Notes under the pieces: model-generated
What the model saw: only the letters and a program-made list of their open reading frames with translations
What the model was told of the DNA's origin: nothing
Database searches by the model: none
Part shown: in pieces, positions 22,401 through 25,447 of the stretch
How the letters are laid out: every line of letters starts with the position of its first letter
Numbering within the stretch: the first letter of the stretch is position 1
Source of the DNA: Pelargonium nanum
Taxonomy: Eukaryota > Streptophyta > Magnoliopsida > Geraniales > Geraniaceae
Length of the DNA: 25,447 nucleotides
Direction: 5' to 3'
Assembly: GCA_036897485.1 (NCBI GenBank)
Contig: JAYMTF010001200.1
Coordinates: 1-25,447, forward strand
Position numbers and translations under genes: made by a program

Positions 22401-24886
22401 TAGGTTAAATGATAAGGGGCATTACTTAGCATTATAAGCTTACCACTAAGAGTTCCATGTTTTAGTAAATGACAAGGAGCATTAAGCTCCAGCTTATGAA
22501 TGAATAAACAAAGAATTAAGTTGGTTTGACAAAAACATACTATACACAGCATGGATGAAACCAGGTTTCATGGCAATGAGGAATATCAGTGTCAGCATTA
22601 TTGGCCGAGAGCTTTTACGCAGTCCCCATGCAATTGTTGCCACAATCAAAACCCTAATCTCTCCATGCGCTGCAGCTGAAGAATACAAAGATTTAAAAAT
22701 ATATATAAATATATATATAATCAGAAGTTAAAGTATGATGTCAATCAATTTATTGGATCAAAGAGTATGAACATAAAATGGTCAGTTAACAATGATCTAA
22801 AATGGTCTAATGAATTTTTAAAAAGAGAAAGGCGATGATAAATGCTTTAATTAAGTAGCTGAACAAATGAAACTTAAGGCATTCCAAGAAGAAATAGGAT
22901 CAAGGCAGTTCAGTGTATTGAGTGGTTTCCTTTTGTTAGTAGTTCAATGATTTCTTACAATTAGTAGTATAAGGGGTATATGAGTAAAAATACAAACCTG
23001 ACCAAACAACAAAAGCAGATTAATTAATCATCATTTAGTTAATGTTATGTCATTACCTTCACTAGGGGAGTTATCCAAATGAGATTGCTCATCCTCATCA
23101 GATACGCAGAGGAAAACAGAGTTGTTCACAAGATTACCTAAGGCAACCAAAATTCCCAAACAAAATTGTGCAAGCAGAAAGAACCCTGGTATAGAATAAT
23201 GCCATAATCCAACCATATCCCATACTTCCATGTCCTGAAGATTTTTGGAAGAAGTAACTTTCAACCATTTGGGGTTTTATCTAAACAAAAAAAATGAAAT
23301 TCCATGCAAAGAGGACTACCTTCCAAAGTTTCCAGTCCAACAATGCAAACGCTACATTGAAAATATATGTGCTAACAGCCCAGAAGAGGATGAAGATGAG
23401 AAGAAGGCCATTCAACCGATGCAAACGGAATACAGAAGGAAAATCATAGATAATGTAGCCAACATATGCAAGTAATCCGGATGCACATAAACTTGCAAAA
23501 TGGAAACTCCAGAAGGAAAGAGCAAACAAGGAGACCTGTCAGATTTACAACTGAAAATTTTCATATAAACAATTACACATCAATATAAAGAGAAATTGCA
23601 TTCTGTGAAGTTGAGAGAAAATGATTCAGCTTATTCACAATGGGTGAAACCCAATTTATAGTACAAATAGAGACTACCAAGATCAATCAAAGATCTACAG
23701 AATAAGCTCAATCTAGATAAAATAAGATCCCTAAAATTGTGTTAATCAATCTTCTATCTACTAATTTTCAGCCACTCTAACATCCCAAATCTCCTAATCT
23801 CCAGCAACTCTATCACTCCCCCTCAACCTTACCTAGAAATTGGAATGAAAGATGGCTAAAAAAAGGGATCATTGCAGTTATCTTGACGTGATGTTGATGA
23901 CGTAGCTTTGTTGAAGTAGTAATGTGTGACCTCATGACTCAGGGACTACGTTTCAGTAGTAGTTTGGTCGGATAGGAGGCTCAGGGGACTATGTTTTGGT
24001 AGTAGTTTGGTCAAATAAGACGCTCAAGGACTAAACTAGTCTCATGTGAATGTAATTATATTCTTTAAATCACAAAACTCTCTCTACCTTAAAGCTTTTT
24101 CTCAGCTATACGAGGGTAAAAAGACTTCATCTTTAGATCATTCTTTTCAATTACATTGAGAAAATCTGATGTTCATTCATTCAAATACAACTCCTATTTA
24201 TACAGGATAAACTAGGCTATGTACAAAGAAACATCTAAATCAAATCCTAAATTACAGCAACAGTCTAATGCCGCCACCTAATTGTCAACTCTAAAGTTGA
24301 GCACATGCTAAACACGTTGGTTCTAACAATGGCCACCCCAATAAAAGAAAAAAGATTCCGAAGATGTTTTGTGATATGATGGTTCCAGCCCCAAACCTTC
24401 AAATACTATGATCTTAGTTATCTGTTCTTTATCATACAGTATCCATAAAAGACTAAGAGTACACTAACTGTGCTAGCTCATCAAATTATTAAAAACCTAT
24501 AAAATATAGATATATATACGCTGAAAGTTCTCTTCCACTATAGGTATCTCATATAAAGTTTCCAAATATATAGACATCAAATACACATGCTAACTTCCAG
24601 ATGTTAAACTCGTAATTGCATCATTATTAACATTATAAAAAATGATGGCAAATATGTAGTTTAGGAATATGTACCGGGAAACCATACGTGAAAAAATTGA
24701 TACTGAAGATTCGAAAAACTGGTCCCCTCAACAACACATTAGTATGCCTCACACCAGTCCTGCACATGATGAAACAATCCAGTAAAGATTGCAAGCAACC
24801 AATGATATGCATCCACGAATAATGGAACCTCTTTGGGAAAGACACATTGAGTCCCAAAGAAGAATTGTCAACCTGCATAGAAGGTT
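13424..24886 (-). CDS. PIEZO: PIEZO-type mechanosensitive ion channel, 3' 15 exons (N-terminus outside window)
   Basis: PIEZO proteins are very large trimeric membrane channels that open on membrane tension and pass cations, including calcium. Exons threaded on the minus strand with matching phases: 24886-24829 (weak donor), 24759-24675, 23535-23320, 23234-23057, 22675-22541, 22211-22038, 21894-21664, 21154-19616, 19397-16906, 16603-16208, 15364-15206, 14963-14454, 14263-14119, 14022-13878 and 13559-13424, ending in TAG. They give about 2,198 residues; plant PIEZO proteins are near 2,500, so about 300 N-terminal residues are missing. Visible are many hydrophobic blade segments, a charged coiled coil (EAEQIGAIVREQEKK, about 18605-18785), the family motif PFLYELRCVLDW, an outer helix (CCNGICLFFILICVIWAPML), the extracellular cap starting YSSGNPTNIANPI, an inner helix (LSKFSIWGLYITFVLAVGRFIR) and a cytosolic tail ending LLEYTKNE. 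The frame is unbroken in every exon. Family assignment is by recall of the Arabidopsis protein. Confidence 0.95.
13560..13877 (-). other. PIEZO: PIEZO intron, no other feature seen
   Basis: The intron splits an AG|G arginine codon between ...NLPSCD and LIAICED. Its donor is GTACTG and its acceptor is TTTAG. I see no repeat or nested gene in it. Confidence 0.75.
15365..16207 (-). other. PIEZO: PIEZO intron hosting the TRIM element
   Basis: The donor is at 16207 (GTAAGT) and the acceptor is CTTAG at 15367-15365, joining MYDWLK to LEDINASLYL in phase 0. Apart from the TRIM relic at 15561-15829 it holds AT-rich unique sequence. Confidence 0.75.
15561..15829 (-). mobile_element. TRIM-type miniature LTR retrotransposon relic in a PIEZO intron
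   Basis: Read on the minus strand, a first LTR (15829-15710, about 120 bp) begins TGTTAAGGAATCC and ends GTTTAACA. A short interior includes TTTGGGCCTAGTGACC and CTTCTTGGTCCAC, words also found in the MBD intron element. A second LTR copy ends at 15561 with the same TTTAACA terminus. No obvious target-site duplication remains. LTR divergence suggests an old insertion. It sits in intron 15365-16207 in the same orientation as the PIEZO gene. Confidence 0.72.
16250..16285 (-). other. PIEZO: PIEZO signature motif PFx2Ex6W
   Basis: The exon at 16208-16603 encodes PFLYELRCVLDW, an exact fit to the PF-x2-E-x6-W motif conserved across PIEZO channels near the anchor ahead of the pore. All key residues (P, F, E, W) are present. 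This supports a functional channel rather than a relic. Confidence 0.9.
21155..21663 (-). other. PIEZO: PIEZO intron with AT microsatellite
   Basis: The intron joins PSY(G) to (AG)SRIASFLSATGQ across a split GAG codon. A TA run lies near 21238-21252. No nested gene is seen. Confidence 0.7.
22280..22485 (-). repeat. SINE-like segment with a tandem repeat of about 62 bp in a PIEZO intron
   Basis: On the minus strand, CTCTTAGTGGTAAGC resembles a tRNA A box and GGTTCAAATC (about 22290-22300) resembles a B box, as in tRNA-derived SINEs. A unit of about 62 bp is repeated (22353-22415, 22416-22475, then the start of a third), which spaces the boxes wider than usual. No poly(A) tail or flanking duplication was identified, so the assignment is tentative. 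Confidence 0.35.
22676..23056 (-). other. PIEZO: PIEZO intron, no other feature seen
   Basis: The intron lies between ...DNSPSE(G) and (CT)AAAHGEIRVLIVATIAWGLR in phase 1. An in-frame alternative acceptor 6 bp downstream (CTGCAG) would drop two alanines. A TATATAAATATATA tract lies near 22698-22718. Confidence 0.65.
23590..23825 (-). mobile_element. LTR-like fragment, probably Copia-type, in a PIEZO intron
   Basis: On the minus strand a purine-rich GAGGGGGAGTG is followed by TGATAGAGTTGCTGG and, further on, a TATA-like CTATAAATTGGG. This arrangement looks like a polypurine tract plus the start of an LTR with its promoter, as in plant Copia elements. No coding domain is present. Family and borders are uncertain; it is an old, partial relic. 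Confidence 0.35.
23938..24030 (+). repeat. Tandem repeat of about 42 bp (two units plus part of a third)
   Basis: Units starting CTCAGGGACTACG (23938), CTCAGGGGACTATG (23980) and CTCAAGGACTA (24023) share GTAGTAGTTTGGTC. They lie between two LTR-like fragments in the PIEZO intron 23536-24674. Confidence 0.75.
24060..24328 (-). mobile_element. Second LTR-like fragment in the same PIEZO intron
   Basis: On the minus strand it begins TGTTAGAACCAACG and carries TGTATAAATAGGAG, an LTR-style start and TATA promoter, with noncoding sequence after it. It could be an end of the same or a separate retrotransposon relic. No protein domain or clear paired repeat was found. Confidence 0.35.
24829..24886 (-). 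CDS. PIEZO: Tentative PIEZO exon with weak donor
   Basis: A strong pyrimidine-rich acceptor (TATTTTGCAG, ending 24887) opens a segment reading PSMQVDNSSLGLNVSFPK. A donor AG|GTTCCA at 24829 would complete an arginine codon with the next exon (R-TGVRHTNVLLRG), and the phases fit (2+54+2 bases). The donor is weak, and the peptide only loosely resembles the corresponding linker of other plant PIEZOs. An alternative border is possible. Confidence 0.45.
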
Positions 24887-25373
24887 CTGCAAAATATAGT
24901 ACGAATAGAAAATAAAAGAAATAGCTATCAGATTACAAGTTTAGTTGGCAGCTTTTATAAACTTTGATCTAGAATTATATAATTTTGCTTAAGACTGTCT
25001 ATTACATAAACTAACACACAGGCACACACTTTCTTGAAGTAACAAATGAAAGAGAAGAAAATATGGAGCTTTCCAAAGTGCTTCTGCACACAAGAAAAGG
25101 AAAAATTAAGACATATTCATCTACTCATTTACGATGCCACCTAAAGAAAAAATGGACCATTCCTGAGCATCTCCGGTGGCTTTTTTAAAATATTCATAAT
25201 CATAGGCAAAACAGTAAATCTATCCCATTCCTCCTCAAACTGTCAAACATGGCAACCAAAGAGTTAATTATAGTGATGAGAAGGTTTCTGTCCAGGCTAT
25301 CAAGTATCCTACACTGAAACAACGTGAAGTTATTGAATACTTGATATATGGTGTCATCACCTCATCGGAGCAT

Positions 25374-25404
25374 AGCCTAAGCCAAAAACTACTTGGCTTA
25401 GGCT
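25374..25404. repeat. Perfect 12-bp inverted repeat
   Basis: The arms 25374-25385 and 25393-25404 are exact reverse complements with a 7-base loop. They are followed within 7 bp by a TC/TA microsatellite. This may be an end of a small transposon or a chance hairpin. Confidence 0.75.
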
Positions 25405-25408
25405 CCTT

Positions 25409-25410
<2 letters not shown>

Positions 25411-25447
<37 letters not shown>
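25411..25447. repeat. (TC)n-(TA)n microsatellite at the window edge
   Basis: About 14 TC dinucleotides pass directly into TATATAT, and the true end is outside the window. Read on the gene strand it is (AT)n(GA)n. Confidence 0.9.

Larger units (their letters stand above)
24887..25447 (-). other. PIEZO: PIEZO intron running off the window, with hairpin and microsatellite
   Basis: No exon of the PIEZO N-terminal region was recognised here. It contains a perfect 12-bp inverted repeat (AGCCTAAGCCAA, loop of 7, TTGGCTTAGGCT) at 25374-25404 and ends in (TC)n at 25411-25438 followed by (TA)n. Confidence 0.55.

Noticed and set aside
25250-25410. Plus-strand stretch readable as KVSVQAIKYPTLKQREVIEYL
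   Set aside because: It is open for about 50 codons, but no start, splice context or family match was seen, and it runs into a microsatellite.
1-25447. tRNA, rRNA or CRISPR features
   Set aside because: Apart from the SINE-like A/B boxes near 22300-22450, no cloverleaf, rRNA or regularly spaced repeat array was seen.

Overview
This is a nuclear segment from a flowering plant, most likely a eudicot. It is AT-rich with GT-AG introns, and it carries plant-type families: a plant PIEZO channel, a CW-zinc-finger plus MBD methyl-CpG-binding protein, and an MIP1/RF298-type RING protein. Introns and spacers hold miniature LTR-retrotransposon (TRIM) relics and simple repeats. Family names come from recalled protein sequences; no database search was run.

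Layout. Positions 1-10560 hold two tandem copies of a head-to-head module: a RING gene on the minus strand, a shared divergent promoter, and the 5' end of an MBD gene on the plus strand. Copy A (1-about 4830) contains a decayed RING pseudogene. Copy B (about 4838-10560) contains an intact RING gene (5342-6794, with possible extra 5' exons up to 9372). Each unit begins with a stranded fragment of MBD exon 1 and intron 1 (1-about 330 and 4838-about 5330). Only the third MBD 5' end, at 10566, leads into a complete gene (10566-12238). Intron 2 of the extended copy B RING model contains a roughly 220-bp near-palindrome made of two inverted copies of a TATA-containing sequence.

From 13424 to the right edge the minus strand is occupied by a PIEZO mechanosensitive channel gene, tail-to-tail with the MBD gene. 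Fifteen exons can be threaded with consistent phases. They encode about 2,200 residues of a protein usually near 2,500, and the N-terminal part lies beyond the window. One exon alone encodes 830 codons. Its introns carry a TRIM element, a SINE-like repeat, LTR-derived fragments and short tandem repeats.

I see no operon-like or mobile functional system. The least ordinary parts are the repeated divergent promoter module, the foldback inside the RING gene, the possible micro-exon N-terminal extension of the RING protein, and the tandem E2F-type sites in the MBD first intron. PIEZO, the MBD protein and the RING ligase have no obvious shared pathway and look like ordinary neighbours.
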